Assembly: GCA_022482925.1 (NCBI GenBank)
Contig: JAKVOG010000013.1
Coordinates: forward strand, 1 to 64,000
Reading direction: 5' to 3'
DNA length: 64,000 bases
Origin: Selenomonas sp.
Lineage (GTDB): Bacteria > Bacillota > Negativicutes > Selenomonadales > Selenomonadaceae
In this document: in pieces, positions 1-10,985 of the stretch
How the letters are laid out: each line of letters opens with the position of its first letter
Position numbering within the stretch: the first letter of the stretch is position 1
Translations under genes and position numbers: made by a program
Notes under the pieces: generated by a model
Databases searched by the model: none
The model's input: only the letters and a program-made list of their open reading frames with translations
Told to the model about the DNA's origin: nothing

Positions 1-21
1 AGACATTTGCAGTATAGCATG

Positions 22-56
22 CAAAAAACCGTCGCTCAATAAATCGAGCGACGGTT
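22..56 (-). terminator. Intrinsic terminator after the RpiR-type regulator gene
   Basis: Perfect 11-bp inverted repeat (AACCGTCGCTC at 27-37 against 46-56) that on the minus strand is followed by a run of T. It lies just past the repaired 3' end of the regulator gene at 106, which supports the gene extending that far. Confidence 0.8.
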
Positions 57-105
57 GAAGTATTGTTACAAAAGTTTCAATCATTTGATATTTTGTATTA
101 TTCCT

Positions 106-984
106 TCAAATTTTCGCAATCGAGGAACAATTGCAAGCTTCAAATGTACGGAACATCTGCTCATAGATCTCATTCATCGTCAACGCCTTCTGATAATGGT
201 GCGCCATGAGCGTCCCGAACAGCACCTCCAATGATGTACTTCGCGCCAACCATGAGGAACACCACCGACCCCAGCTCATTGAAGTTATCGGCCGAAGCAA
301 CATTGATCACCTCATCCGCCAGACCTGTAAGCGTCGACTTCCTCGACCGACGTCAGCAGGATGATGGGATTCCTTCTGCTTGCGGAGATTGCGGGCCATC
401 TCGATCAGCTGCCGGTTCTCTCCCGTGCGGCTGATGATGAACGCCACATGCGTGGCCGGTGCGCTGAGCGATTGCAGATACTGGATATTTGTCGTCATAT
501 GAACAGTCGAATACTTTTGGGCATGCATGAAGCAATAGCTGGCAAACTGGGCCAGCACGATATTGTTGTCCTGCGCATAGAAGTCAATATTCTCGGCATG
601 CTCCAACAGGAAGGTCGTCCGCATGATGATGGCCGGATCGACGCCGCTGCGCGTTTCCTCCAGGGCATCAGCCTCGATGCAGGCCACCTTGTCCATGATT
701 GACCGGATCGTATCCTTGTTCGTGATCGACTTATCCAGTGTGCGGCCCGCAGCCAGATCCTGTACGACCTCCGACGCAAAACGAACCCGGAACTCTGTAT
801 ACCCGCCCATCCCCAGCTTCTGGCAAAGACGGATAACCGCTGCCGAACTCGTGAATGCCCGTTCCCCCAGCTGCCGGGCCGACAGCCCGGAGATCTCCCC
901 CGGATGCGCCAGTGCATAATCGATGACAGCCTGCTCGGTAATCGAAAACCGATCCCGATCCTGCAATACTTTCAGCAGTTTCAT
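106..984 (-). CDS. MurR/RpiR-family transcriptional regulator (frame broken three times as assembled)
   Basis: Sugar-phosphate-responsive DNA-binding regulator. The N-terminal helix-turn-helix (about residues 1-75) contains GLSARQLGERAFTSSAAVI; the C-terminal half is a SIS domain with FIISRTGENRQLIEMA, the expected phosphosugar-binding strand-loop-helix. The frame opened at 984 runs to about 360, then the conserved tail continues in other frames (LLTSVEE, TLTGLADEVINVAS, FGTLMAHHYQKAL) to a stop at 106. Removing one base near 360, one near 338 and one near 227 gives a protein of about 292 residues, the normal family length. A terminator follows at 22-56. The target is not visible; regulators of this type usually control a neighbouring sugar operon, which may lie left of the window. 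Family call is secure; whether the breaks are real is not. Confidence 0.8.
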
Positions 985-1278
985 CCTTCATTCCTCTTTT
1001 TCTAAAAATCCCCCAGACCGCTTGCATACCTGCACAGGCCTGGGGGCCATCATATCTGCCCGCTTCGCCCGGACAGATAGTCCTCATACTATTCATTAAT
1101 TTAGCATAAAATAGAGGAATCCGTCAACTCATCTTATTGCACAGATAAACTGGAATAGGTCGCTCAGTTCATCGAAGAAGCACCGAGGCTAAGTACGATC
1201 AAACCTGCTCAGACAAAGTTCGGAGAACGAGTAAATATAACACAGCAAAGGAGCGCTTAGTTCGAGGAAATTAGACCG

Positions 1279-1478
1279 CCGCGGGGGCAGCGCATAGCCA
1301 ACATTCCGCTGAGGTAACCTGCTAGAAAAAATTTTAGGCTTTAATTAATCATTGAAAAAGCACTTAAACGCGCTTCGCTTAAACGAAAGTCTTTTTCAAG
1401 GAAGGGTGGTAGCCTAAAATTTTTTCCTTAACGCAGAACACCAAACGCTCCATTTATGGCTATGCGCTGCCCCCGCGG
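1279..1478. repeat. Nested large inverted repeat (cruciform or structured RNA)
   Basis: The outer arms are a perfect 22-bp inverted repeat (1279-1300 and 1457-1478, core GCGGGGGCAGCGCATAGCCA). Inside is a second perfect repeat of 16 bp (1325-1340, GAAAAAATTTTAGGCT, against 1411-1426), and inside that a third arm pair built on TTGAAAAAG (about 1353) and CTTTTTCAA (about 1391). Three nested arm pairs around one centre are unlikely by chance. It could be a miniature mobile element, a structured RNA or a chromosomal palindromic repeat; the sequence alone does not decide. Confidence 0.7.
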
Positions 1479-1641
1479 CTGGGCTCGATACGCCGATGTC
1501 TGCTTTTCTCTAAATTAGCTGGCTTGCTAGTTCTTCCTTTGATGCTGGAATTCAACAAACCTGCTCGAACCGAACCAAGACCTACCGTCAGAAGGAGAAT
1601 TATTCAAAAGCCGATACTGACGGACGGCGGGCGAGGGGGAT

Positions 1642-1796
1642 ACTATTTCTTTTGGCTGGAACGACTGCCGTAGGCTGGCACGCCGTAGGGACCTGCTAGA
1701 TCCGTCGATTCGTTGCGGCGCCGTGGTACCGGCGCGTTAGCTAAGTAAATACTACACTTTCAGGGCGGGACATTCAGTGGAAGCCAAAAAAATAGT
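1642..1796. repeat. Second long-range imperfect inverted repeat
   Basis: ACTATTTCTTTTGGCT at 1642-1657 is nearly complementary to AGCCAAAAAAATAGT at 1782-1796, enclosing about 120 bp that itself contains smaller GC-rich palindromes. Same style as the repeat at 1279-1478, about 160 bp away. Confidence 0.5.
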
Positions 1797-2057
1797 TCCA
1801 CCGAACCCCGTGCTGAGCTTGTGCTGACTCGTCACCTGTAACTTATCTTGCTAACCTCCCTCAACCTACCTCGTTTCCTCTCTGTAACTTCCAGTTTGTC
1901 GATAACTCCCCCGTCCCCATTTACATTCCACGCCAGATATGATAGTATTTTCACGATGGACGGTATTCCTTTTCTGGAAACTGTACTGCAACGAGCCCTT
2001 ATGGATCCATGAAACCTTCGGGACTAGACAACACATCATCCGATTTGAGGTGATGAT

Positions 2058-2962
2058 ATGAAGGTAGGTTTTATTGGAGCAGGAAAAGTTGGCTTCACAC
2101 TAGGAAAATATTTCTGTGAACATGACATTGAAGTTACAGGCTACTACAGCCGCAGCATTCAATCTGCCAAAAAGGCAGCAGCATTCACAGCAACCGCGGC
2201 TTACGAAAATCGAAGCCAGCTGGTTGCTGACAGCGATGTGTTGTTCTTTACTGTTCCCGACGATTGTATTGCCTCGACCTTTGAGGCGGTACGCCATGAA
2301 CCCATACAGGGGAAAATATTTTGTCATTGCAGTGGGGTACTCACCGCTTCGGTGGGATTCCCTTCAATAGAGCAGGCCGGTGCTTCCGGCTATTCCGTTC
2401 ATCCGCTGTTTGCGATAAGCGACCGTTATCAGTCCTATCGCGAACTGGCGGATGTTTTTTTTACGCTGGAAGGCAGTTCTGACCGCCTCGCCAGCCAGCA
2501 GGAATGGCTGAAAAGCACCGGACTTCACGTACAGATCATCCCGGCCGCGGCCAAGATGCGCTATCACTGCGCCGCCGCAATCGCCAGCAATCAGGTCGTC
2601 GCGCTCTTTGCCGAGAGCCAGCAGCTCCTTTTAGGACTGTGGCTTCTCCGCCGAGGCCGCGCAGCAGGCCCTTGACGCCGCTTTTCCTGGGCAATGCCCG
2701 GCATATCGCGGCGGATGGCCCGACTGCAGCCCTGACCGGTCCGGTTGAGCGTGGCGATGCAGCCACACTCAAGCTGCACCTGGCTGCCCTTGACACGGAC
2801 GATGACCGAATGCTCTATCTGCTCTTATCGGAGCGCCTGCTGCGCTCTGCCCGGCAAAAGCATCCAGAACGGGACTATACCGCCATCCAGCAATTCATCA
2901 TGGACCGCAAAACCGCCCTGCAGCGCAGGCTGGCTGATACGGTCCCGACTTTGAAAGGATGA
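2058..2962 (+). CDS. Rossmann-fold/DUF2520 family oxidoreductase-like protein (two frameshifts as assembled)
   Basis: NAD(P)-binding protein of the Rossmann-like/DUF2520 type, whose reaction is not established. The N-terminus has the dinucleotide-binding loop GFIGAGKVGFTLG (residues 4-16) and continues through HCSGVLTAS and SVHPLFAISD. The reading frame shifts near 2634 and again near 2674: DCGFSAEAAQQAL is in a third frame, then TPLFLGNARHIAADGP resumes and runs to the stop at 2960-2962. Dropping one base (a G in each case) at both places gives about 300 residues, the usual size. The stop overlaps the ATG at 2959, so it is translationally coupled to panB; DUF2520 genes often sit beside pantothenate genes. 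Confidence 0.75.
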
Positions 2963-2967
2963 GCCCT

Positions 2968-3795
2968 ATGAAAAACACCGTAGCAACTTTTGCCAAGATG
3001 AAACAGAATGGCGAGAAGATCTCCATGCTGACCTGCTATGACTACTCCACCGCCAAGCTGGAGGAAGCAGCCGGCATCAATGCAATCCTCGTCGGGGATT
3101 CCCTCGGCAACGTGATGCTCGGCCTTGAGGATACGCTCTCGGTCACGATGGAGGACATGATCACCTACGGACACGCCGTTGCCCGTGGCTGCCATGACAC
3201 CATGGTTGTCATCGACATGCCGTTCCTCTCCTATCAGGTATCTGTCGAAGAAGCCGTACGCAATGCCGGCCGACTCATGAAGGAAGGCCGCGCCAACGCC
3301 GTCAAACTCGAAGGCGGTCAGCCGGTCTGCCCGCAGATCAAAGCCATGACCTCTGCCGGTATCCCCGTCATGGCCCATCTCGGCATGACACCGCAGTCTG
3401 TCAATGCCCTTGGTGGCAACCGTGTCCAGGGCAAAAGCGAGGAAGCCGCCCGCCAGCTGCTCGAAGATGCACTGGCTGTCCAGGCCGCAGGTGCCTTCGC
3501 CATCGTCCTCGAATGCGTCCCGGCCGGACTCGCCTCCCTCATCACGAAAAAACTGACCATCCCGACCATCGGCATCGGCGGTGGCGCTGGCTGCGACGGC
3601 CAGATCCTTGTCTATCAGGACATGCTCGGCCTGTTCAACGACTACACGCCGAAATTCGTCAAGCACTTTGCCAACCTTGGTGAGGAAATGACCAAGGCCT
3701 TCAAAGCCTATGACCAGGAAGTCAAGGCTGGCACCTTCCCGGATGAAAGCCATGCCTTCAAAATCGACGATGATGTGCTGAAACGCATCTATTGA
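2968..3795 (+). CDS. panB: 3-methyl-2-oxobutanoate hydroxymethyltransferase
   Basis: Ketopantoate hydroxymethyltransferase, the first committed step to pantothenate and CoA: it adds a hydroxymethyl group from methylene-tetrahydrofolate to alpha-ketoisovalerate. The 275-residue chain is full length. Diagnostic stretches are MLTCYDYSTAKL, ILVGDSLGNVMLG (metal-binding Asp), MPFLSYQ, VKLEGG, VMAHLGMTPQSVN and the C-terminal GIGGGAGCDGQILVYQDMLG. I prefer the ATG at 2968 because AAAGGA sits about 10 nt upstream, while the in-frame ATG at 2959 directly abuts it. It follows the DUF2520 gene without a gap; panC and panD are not in the window. Confidence 0.95.
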   Translation: MKNTVATFAKMKQNGEKISMLTCYDYSTAKLEEAAGINAILVGDSLGNVMLGLEDTLSVTMEDMITYGHAVARGCHDTMVVIDMPFLSYQVSVEEAVRNAGRLMKEGRANAVKLEGGQPVCPQIKAMTSAGIPVMAHLGMTPQSVNALGGNRVQGKSEEAARQLLEDALAVQAAGAFAIVLECVPAGLASLITKKLTIPTIGIGGGAGCDGQILVYQDMLGLFNDYTPKFVKHFANLGEEMTKAFKAYDQEVKAGTFPDESHAFKIDDDVLKRIY

Positions 3796-3827
3796 TACGG
3801 GTGAACCAATAATATATCCATAGCACC

Positions 3828-3867
3828 AAAGTGCACGGCCGGAACTTTGTCCAGCCGTGCACTTTTA
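3828..3867 (+). terminator. Intrinsic terminator after panB
   Basis: Perfect 12-bp inverted repeat AAAGTGCACGGC (3828-3839) and GCCGTGCACTTT (3854-3865), ending in a short T run on the plus strand. Confidence 0.8.
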
Positions 3868-3908
3868 TGCTATAATCTTAAACAGCAATTATGAAAAGAG
3901 GTATTCCC

Positions 3909-4322
3909 ATGATCCGTGAAATCATAAAAGACACACTGTTCCTCGGACAGAAATCCGAACCAGCCACGCGCGAAGATATCACCGTCGCCCACGACCTTCT
4001 GGACACGCTGGCCGCCCATGCTGACCACTGTGTCGGTCTCGCTGCCAATATGATTGGCGTAAAGAAATGCATCATCGCCGTCAACGTCGGCCCGGCCTCG
4101 ATTGCCATGCTGAATCCGGTCATCACCAAGACATCCGCCAAATCCTACGAAACTAAGGAAGGCTGCCTGTCCCTGACCGGCGAACGGCCTACCACCCGCT
4201 ACGCCAGCATCGAAGTCACCTTCCGTGACCTCAGCTTCAAGAAGCAGAAACAGAAATTCACCGGCTTCACCGCCGAGATCATCCAGCACGAAATCGACCA
4301 CTGCCAGGGCATCCTGATTTAA
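3909..4322 (+). CDS. def: Peptide deformylase
   Basis: Metal-dependent hydrolase that removes the formyl group from N-formylmethionine of nascent proteins. The three family motifs are visible: VGLAANMIG (motif 1, with Asn in place of the usual Gln), EGCLSLTG (motif 2, metal-binding Cys) and QHEIDHCQGILI (motif 3, HExxH). About 137 residues, a short variant lacking a C-terminal extension. AAAGAGG at 3895-3901 favours the ATG at 3909 over the one at 3891. The motif-1 substitution suggests a divergent type; the housekeeping deformylase could be elsewhere. Confidence 0.9.
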   Translation: MIREIIKDTLFLGQKSEPATREDITVAHDLLDTLAAHADHCVGLAANMIGVKKCIIAVNVGPASIAMLNPVITKTSAKSYETKEGCLSLTGERPTTRYASIEVTFRDLSFKKQKQKFTGFTAEIIQHEIDHCQGILI

Positions 4323-4341
4323 TGATACAAAAAGCCAACAA

Positions 4342-4386
4342 CACCAAAAAGAACTATGGCGTGATTAACCATAGTTCTTTTTGGTG
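4342..4386. terminator. Bidirectional intrinsic terminator between def and ddh
   Basis: Perfect 18-bp inverted repeat (4342-4359 and 4369-4386) with A/T tracts inside both arms, so it can stop transcription of the converging def (+) and ddh (-) genes. Confidence 0.8.
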
Positions 4387-4423
4387 CCTTGAAAGCCTTT
4401 ATTGAATTTATTCCAAACTCTGA

Positions 4424-5410
4424 TCAGAGCAGACTGTGACGCAGTTCCTCGCCGCTCTTTGCGGAGAGATAGGCTGGCGGGATATCCAGTACCGTCTGGC
4501 AGCCGGTCTGCCCTTCCCGGGCCAGACGGTGAGCAGCCCTTGCATAGGCGATGAGCACGCTCGTCGTGAACTCCGGATTGGAATCGAGCTTGAGATTGAA
4601 CTCGATGATATGATTGTGTTCCTGCTGATGCCCGGTCCTGCCGGAGCGGATCACGAAGCCGCCATGTGCCAGGCCGCTGTGATTCTTCATCAGCTCTTCT
4701 TCGCTGATGAAATGCACCGTCGTGTCATATTCATCGAAGTAATTCGGCATCGTCTTGATTTCCTGCTCGACTCTGGCCGCATCAGCGCCCTCTTCGAGTA
4801 CCACGAAGCATTCACGTGTATGCTTCTGCCGCGTCGTCAAATCCGGATTTTTCCCGGCACGGACGGCTTCCAGTGCACTTTCGACCGGAACCGTGTACTG
4901 CTTCGCATTCTTGACGCCCGCAATGCGGCGGATCGCATCGGAATGCCCCTGGCTCACGCCTTTACCCCAGAAGGTGTAGTCCCTGCCGGATGGCAGGATG
5001 GCGTTGCTGTAGACACGGGCCAGCGAGAACAGGCCCGGATCCCAGCCTACCGAGATGATCCCGATATGGCCGGAGGCCTTTGCCGCTGCATCCACGTCCG
5101 CAAAGTGTTCCGGGATCCGTGCATGTGTATCGAAACTGTCGATGACATTGAACAGCTTCGCATATTCCGGCGTCTGCTTCGGCAGGTCAGTCGCACTGCC
5201 GCCGCAAAGGATCAGAACATCAATCTTATCCTGCCACTGCGCCGCTTCCTGTGCCGGAACCACCGGCACGCCTGCCGTCGCAATCTTTACCGCCGACGGA
5301 TCGCGCCGCGTAAAGACAGCCACCAGCTGCATATCCGCATTCGCCTCAACTGCACACTCTACACCACGTCCCAGATTGCCATAGCCCAGGATACCAATTC
5401 GAATACTCAT
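4424..5410 (-). CDS. ddh: meso-diaminopimelate D-dehydrogenase
   Basis: NADPH-dependent enzyme converting tetrahydrodipicolinate directly to meso-diaminopimelate, a one-step route to lysine and the peptidoglycan cross-linking residue. The 328-residue chain has the N-terminal nucleotide loop GILGYGNLGRG, the ILCGGSATDLP and NVIDSFDTHARIP stretches, the substrate region SVGWDPGLFSL and FWGKGVSQGHSDAIRRI, and the C-terminal LAHGGFVIRSGRTG. It is full length and monocistronic, bounded by terminators. Confidence 0.95.
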   Translation of the reverse strand: MSIRIGILGYGNLGRGVECAVEANADMQLVAVFTRRDPSAVKIATAGVPVVPAQEAAQWQDKIDVLILCGGSATDLPKQTPEYAKLFNVIDSFDTHARIPEHFADVDAAAKASGHIGIISVGWDPGLFSLARVYSNAILPSGRDYTFWGKGVSQGHSDAIRRIAGVKNAKQYTVPVESALEAVRAGKNPDLTTRQKHTRECFVVLEEGADAARVEQEIKTMPNYFDEYDTTVHFISEEELMKNHSGLAHGGFVIRSGRTGHQQEHNHIIEFNLKLDSNPEFTTSVLIAYARAAHRLAREGQTGCQTVLDIPPAYLSAKSGEELRHSLL

Positions 5411-5635
5411 AGGGAATCTCCTCTCAGTCTGTCAAATATTCATTCATCACAAAACATGTTTTTACTATAACACGGCATACCCAGATTGTGCTATAACAAA
5501 CCTTGCCCGCTGTGTTGCATTTCCTGACAAGGCCAGCTGTATTGTTTAATAATCTTCCCGAAACGAAAAGAACACAATTTCTCAGTCCACGCCTGCAGCT
5601 AAGAATTGTACTCGATAAAACACTGCCAAAGTTAA

Positions 5636-6004
5636 TCAACTAGGGTCATACTCTATAGTCGTTTTCCCCGTCCGGATATACTTCAATACCGCATTGACAA
5701 TAACCCGCTGACTTGCATAATCAGGAGCATTACTGCTAATGGAATATCTCCATCCGGAGCTTCCCCGTTTAAACGTATAGTTCACGATCCCACAATTCTC
5801 GTACTTAAAGCTCACATTAATACCGCAGGCATTGCCACTGTCCCATTTTGATGTAGAGTCCGCATAAACATTGACTCCCTTCCCAGAATAAACACAAACT
5901 GACGCTGCTTCAACCTGATTGACCTGATATGGCATCGTCCCTGCAGACATAAAACCAGCCCCTGCAAGCAGCATCCCCATCAAAACGATAATCTTTTTTA
6001 CCAT
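5636..6004 (-). CDS. Small secreted protein of unknown function
   Basis: About 122 residues starting MVKKIIVLMGMLLAG: a typical signal peptide (Lys-Lys, then a hydrophobic stretch and a likely cleavage near VEAASV). The mature part has three cysteines (SVCVYS, NACGIN, ENCGIV) and an aromatic GWRYSISS segment. An AAAGGG ribosome site lies 5-8 nt before the two adjacent ATGs at 6007 and 6004. I recognise no family. It is followed by 225 bp without a gene before ddh. Confidence 0.6.
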   Translation of the reverse strand: MVKKIIVLMGMLLAGAGFMSAGTMPYQVNQVEAASVCVYSGKGVNVYADSTSKWDSGNACGINVSFKYENCGIVNYTFKRGSSGWRYSISSNAPDYASQRVIVNAVLKYIRTGKTTIEYDPS

Positions 6005-6149
6005 CATAAAACACCCTTTCACTAAAAACATCGTTAAACCATCTTGCATCTCTCACTGTGCCACAATCATTTTACATGAATGACCACATTCCTCTTCTTG
6101 AGGTCCATTTTCAGACTATCCAAATGAGTCAACACTACATTGGCAAGAT

Positions 6150-6600
6150 TCACAGTCGTACTTCATTTAATGGAACCTGATATCGTTCCGGGCTCAGGTT
6201 ATAGCAAGCAGACGTCAGCCTCCCCGGTACCACTTTATCCTGATCATCTACCTTGAACAAGGCAAATATCGGCACAATATGAGTTGTCTTATTCCAGATT
6301 CCCAACCATTTATCTTTGCTGTCTTTGGAATCATTCGGCAGTTCCAGATTGAATATCGCTGGTCTATAATTCAGTTTCCCCGTCTTCAGCTTTGTCGGAT
6401 TCGCACGGAACTTAAGGAAGCTCTTATACGGTGATCGATTGCTTTTTGCGTCGGATAATGAATTTTAGCGATCTTATCATCTTTCGCATTATATACGATA
6501 AGGTAGCTGGTTTCATCTATGTCAATGCCCCTTAGCCCATCCAAACACCTACACAGGTTCGGCTCGAAGTAACATCGCAGGCTATCTACCCACACATGGT
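6150..6600 (-). pseudogene. Remnant of an unidentified gene
   Basis: Two open stretches in different frames that look like one decayed protein: GIDIDETSYLIVYNAKDDK (frame of 6386-6595) and, after a shift near 6440, FLKFRANPTKLKTGK through NYRPAIFNLELPN and KWLGIWNKTTHIVPIF to a stop at 6150-6152. The amino-acid composition looks protein-like and it directly follows the C69 peptidase remnant, so it may be the remains of its C-terminal part or of a different secreted protein. No family recognised. Confidence 0.45.
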
Positions 6601-6613
6601 AGTGAAGCCTCTA

Positions 6614-7022
6614 TCATTTGCTCTCCGCCGTCGAATCTGCCGAAGCATCTGAGCTGCCAACCTGCACGGTGCTGAGCATGCCATCATTCGCCACCACAGC
6701 ATATCGATCCTCCGGGAACCGGATTGCAGGCCATTGATGACCAGTGTACATCTCCATGTACCACATTTCTTTATCATCAGCAAAAAACACAACATTCCCC
6801 TCGGCTGAACCATACTGATCGACAATGTGTCTCTACCCGCATCACCTCCAGTCCGTGCGAATCACTGGTCCGCCCCATGATCCGGCTGCCATCCGCGCTG
6901 GCTTCCCATCCGACAATCAGAGTCGTGCACGCCTCTGTCGTCTGCATTCCTGCCATTGCCCCGGCCAGTATCACTGCCGCACAAATCATCGCTTTTCTCC
7001 GCCCCGTACTGAACGTATTCAT
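6614..7022 (-). pseudogene. Decayed secreted C69-family (PepD-like) dipeptidase
   Basis: The start at 7022 is preceded by GGAGGT and opens with a signal peptide (MNTFSTGRRKAMICAAVIL) followed by ACTTLIVGWEASADGSRIM, the hallmark C69 N-terminus in which the Cys after processing is the nucleophile. About 25 residues later the frame breaks; the neighbouring frame continues with YGSAEGNVVFFADDKEMWYM, EMYTGHQWPAIRFPEDRYAV and ends at a TGA at 6614-6616. In intact C69 enzymes roughly 140 residues separate these motifs, so an internal deletion has occurred. A genuine pseudogene rather than a point error. Confidence 0.7.
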
Positions 7023-7141
7023 ATATGCACCTCCAAACATCAACTCCACCAAAAGACCAATATCTCTGTCATTCTTTCTATATCGCCTGACGAAATTCCT
7101 TCCTCCTGCACCGTTTTCCCTAAATACCTGCCTTACATAGC

Positions 7142-7168
7142 AAAAAGGCCACCTGTTTCCAGGTAGCC
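7142..7168 (-). terminator. Intrinsic terminator after the permease gene
   Basis: Hairpin GGCCACCTG/CAGGTAGCC which on the minus strand ends in five T. It lies downstream of the permease stop at 7214. Confidence 0.7.
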
Positions 7169-7213
7169 CAATCTGCATAGATATCCAGCGATCAAAAATG
7201 CATACGATCTATT

Positions 7214-8635
7214 TTATTTGCCCCGCTGCGCCAGTTTCGGCAGCAGCAGACCGAGTCCAAGCAGGACAATCGGCGTAGCGATGTTCATGGTCAGCTGGAA
7301 GCACCATTCGCTGCTCCAGGCTTCTACGCCGCGTGGGAAGAGTCCCATGATGCAGGCAAAAGCCGTGAAGGCAAAGCACCAGAGACCAATCAGGAAACCA
7401 GCGGTCCGGCTGGTCGTGAAATGATAGTCCGAGTTGAAGAGGCCCTTGGCGGCATGCTTGAGTGCCATATAAGCCACGAATACCCACAGGTAACGCATCG
7501 GCATGATGACGGCATTAAGGCGCATAAGCCAGTTAAACAAGGAGGTCATATCACCAATACCGAAGGCCGGCACGATGATGAGGACGCCGACCAGCAGGGC
7601 CGTCAGCTTATAGCCGTTGACCGGTGTGCCATTTGCATTCACCCGCGACAGTACTTCCGGGACGAAACGATGGTCCACATCGGCGAGCAGCATCTTGATT
7701 GGCGCATCGATAGAAAAGGCCAGCGCTGCCATCTGTCCGAGCATATTTGCTACCGCATAGACAATCAGGAATACGCTGCCGACGCCATAGTAATCGCCCA
7801 GTTTCTGGAAGCAGTAATACGCGCCGTTCATCATGAGGTCTTTCGGCACATTGTTCGTGTCGAACATGAGGCCCATGGCGATGGAGCCGAGCAGGGCCGT
7901 GACCGCGACCATGATGGTCATGAGGATCATGCCGCGTGGAAAGTCACGCGATGGCTTCTCGAGGTTGTTGACGTATGGCGAAAGTTTCTCACAGCCGCCA
8001 ACGGCAAAGACCAGGATGGCCAGTGTCGTGAAATAGTCGAAGTCAAAGGTTGGCATGAACGTATCCCAGCTCCAGACGATAGTCTCGGTATGAGCCTCCG
8101 TGATAGCCGGTGCGGCCAGTGCCAGCACGACATAGAGCAGGGACATGACGAACATCGACATACCGGCGACCGCACCGATCTTCTTCAGCGAGTTCACGCC
8201 ACGGGATGCAAACCACAGGAAAAAGAGGAATACGATCAGGCAGGCCGACTGCAGAATCAGCGGCATCATGCCCTTGACTACACCGCCATCCTGCCAGACC
8301 GCCCAGCCCAGGGCAATCAGGATAGCCTGCGGTTTCTGTGCCAGATACGGCACATGCACGACCCAGTAGGTCCAGCCGGCCAGGAATGCAATCTGCGCAC
8401 CACAGGTCGAATGGATCCACGAGCTTACACCGCCCTTGCTATCACGAAAGGTCGCGCCCATCTCACCGACCATGAGCGTATACGGGATGAAGTATAGTCC
8501 GAACATCAGGATCCAGGACACGACAATGTGCAGTCCCTGGTTCGCAAAGCCATTGACGATATTGCCAAAGCCCCAGACCGTGGTGAACGCCATCAATGTA
8601 AGCGCCTGCCAGGTCAACCGTTTGTTTTCTTTCAT
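7214..8635 (-). CDS. APC-superfamily amino-acid permease (YjeM / glutamate-GABA antiporter-like)
   Basis: Inner-membrane amino-acid transporter with about 12 hydrophobic segments. The N-terminal LTLMAFTTVWGFGNIVNG is the first helix with the APC-type unwound glycine-rich region; EKLSPYVNNLEKPSRDFPRG is the typical cytoplasmic loop between helices 6 and 7. GGAGGC six nucleotides before the ATG at 8635 sets the start, giving 473 residues. The substrate cannot be told from sequence. Upstream, two tandem copies of GATATAATAAATGA (about 8657-8686) supply possible -10 elements. Monocistronic. Confidence 0.85.
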   Translation of the reverse strand: MKENKRLTWQALTLMAFTTVWGFGNIVNGFANQGLHIVVSWILMFGLYFIPYTLMVGEMGATFRDSKGGVSSWIHSTCGAQIAFLAGWTYWVVHVPYLAQKPQAILIALGWAVWQDGGVVKGMMPLILQSACLIVFLFFLWFASRGVNSLKKIGAVAGMSMFVMSLLYVVLALAAPAITEAHTETIVWSWDTFMPTFDFDYFTTLAILVFAVGGCEKLSPYVNNLEKPSRDFPRGMILMTIMVAVTALLGSIAMGLMFDTNNVPKDLMMNGAYYCFQKLGDYYGVGSVFLIVYAVANMLGQMAALAFSIDAPIKMLLADVDHRFVPEVLSRVNANGTPVNGYKLTALLVGVLIIVPAFGIGDMTSLFNWLMRLNAVIMPMRYLWVFVAYMALKHAAKGLFNSDYHFTTSRTAGFLIGLWCFAFTAFACIMGLFPRGVEAWSSEWCFQLTMNIATPIVLLGLGLLLPKLAQRGK

Positions 8636-8755
8636 GTTTTCGCCTCCAAAAGGTTTCATTTATTATATCTCATTTATTATATCATAAAATGTACTTCTAT
8701 ATGCGGACATTTTGGTGTAAAATGATGATTTTGTTTTTCTACAATACACAAACAA

Positions 8756-8787
8756 ATGCCACGTTCTAAAAAATAAGAACATGGCAT
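8756..8787 (-). terminator. Second hairpin downstream of groEL
   Basis: Inverted repeat ATGCCACGTTCT / AGAACATGGCAT (one mismatch) followed on the minus strand by TTTG. It lies about 40 bp past the main groEL terminator and may be a back-up stop before the permease promoter. Confidence 0.45.
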
Positions 8788-8828
8788 CAATGTAAGCGAA
8801 TGTGAAACCTTGTAAATCAACGAAAAAA

Positions 8829-8860
8829 GAGAGCCACACACATTCCTGTGTATGGCTCTC
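8829..8860 (-). terminator. Intrinsic terminator of the groESL operon
   Basis: Stem GAGAGCCACACA with TGTGTATGGCTCTC (one bulge), followed on the minus strand by TTTTTTCG; 45 bp after the groEL stop. Confidence 0.85.
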
Positions 8861-8904
8861 CTGAATTCCTGTGTGATTCCGGATGATGCAACGTGATCAG
8901 CGGA

Positions 8905-10531
<1,627 letters not shown>

Positions 10532-10556
10532 TTATATTACCTCCAGAATTATCGAA

Positions 10557-10838
10557 TCAGAGAATAGCCAGGATATCGCTCTCGCGAACAATCAGATACT
10601 CTTTATCGTCAACTTTGACTTCAGAGCCGGAATATTTGGAGAAGACAACTTGGTCGCCAGCTTTGACTTCCATAGCCGCGCGCTCGCCGTTATCCAGGAC
10701 CTTACCAGCACCAACAGCAACAACGGTGCCCTTCTGCGGCTTTTCTTTGGCCGTATCCGGCAGGACAATGCCGCTGGCAGTTTTTACGTCGCCCTCAGCA
10801 ACTTCAATGACAACTCTCTCGCCCAATGGCTTAATCAT
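10557..10838 (-). CDS. groES: Co-chaperonin GroES
   Basis: 10-kDa lid of the GroEL chamber. [17 protein letters not shown] starts at 10838 with GGAAGA upstream; the mobile loop [16 protein letters not shown] and the roof region follow, ending [13 protein letters not shown]. 93 residues, full length. First gene of the groESL operon, downstream of a perfect CIRCE element and a consensus promoter. Confidence 0.97.
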   Translation of the reverse strand: MIKPLGERVVIEVAEGDVKTASGIVLPDTAKEKPQKGTVVAVGAGKVLDNGERAAMEVKAGDQVVFSKYSGSEVKVDDKEYLIVRESDILAIL

Positions 10839-10881
10839 AGGTATCTTCCTCCTATATAATGAACTAACGTTTTTTGTTTTG

Positions 10882-10908
10882 TTAGCACTCACTAGACCTG
10901 AGTGCTAA
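10882..10908. promoter_or_regulatory. CIRCE operator (HrcA binding site)
   Basis: Exact CIRCE consensus TTAGCACTC-N9-GAGTGCTAA (10882-10890 and 10900-10908). It lies between the -10 element and groES, so HrcA would repress the operon and release it on heat stress. hrcA itself is not in the window. Confidence 0.97.
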
Positions 10909-10919
10909 CTACAGTTCTT

Positions 10920-10948
10920 ATAGTAACCCTTCTTAGTCAAAATGTCAA
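10920..10948 (-). promoter_or_regulatory. groESL promoter
   Basis: On the minus strand TTGACA (10943-10948), a 17-bp spacer, then TACTAT (10920-10925): a near-consensus vegetative promoter immediately upstream of the CIRCE element. Confidence 0.85.
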
Positions 10949-10985
10949 TATGCTTTGCTAAAAAAGTCAAAAAAACAAAGTATTG

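Larger units (their letters stand above)
985..2057. other. 1.07-kb region without a convincing gene, rich in inverted repeats
   Basis: No reading frame here looks like a protein. The stretch between the RpiR regulator and the DUF2520 gene instead holds several long inverted repeats, listed separately (1279-1478 and 1642-1796), plus smaller ones such as GCGCCG/CGGCGC near 1720. It may carry the promoter of the divergent regulator gene and of the DUF2520-panB operon, but I could not assign these with confidence. Confidence 0.6.
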
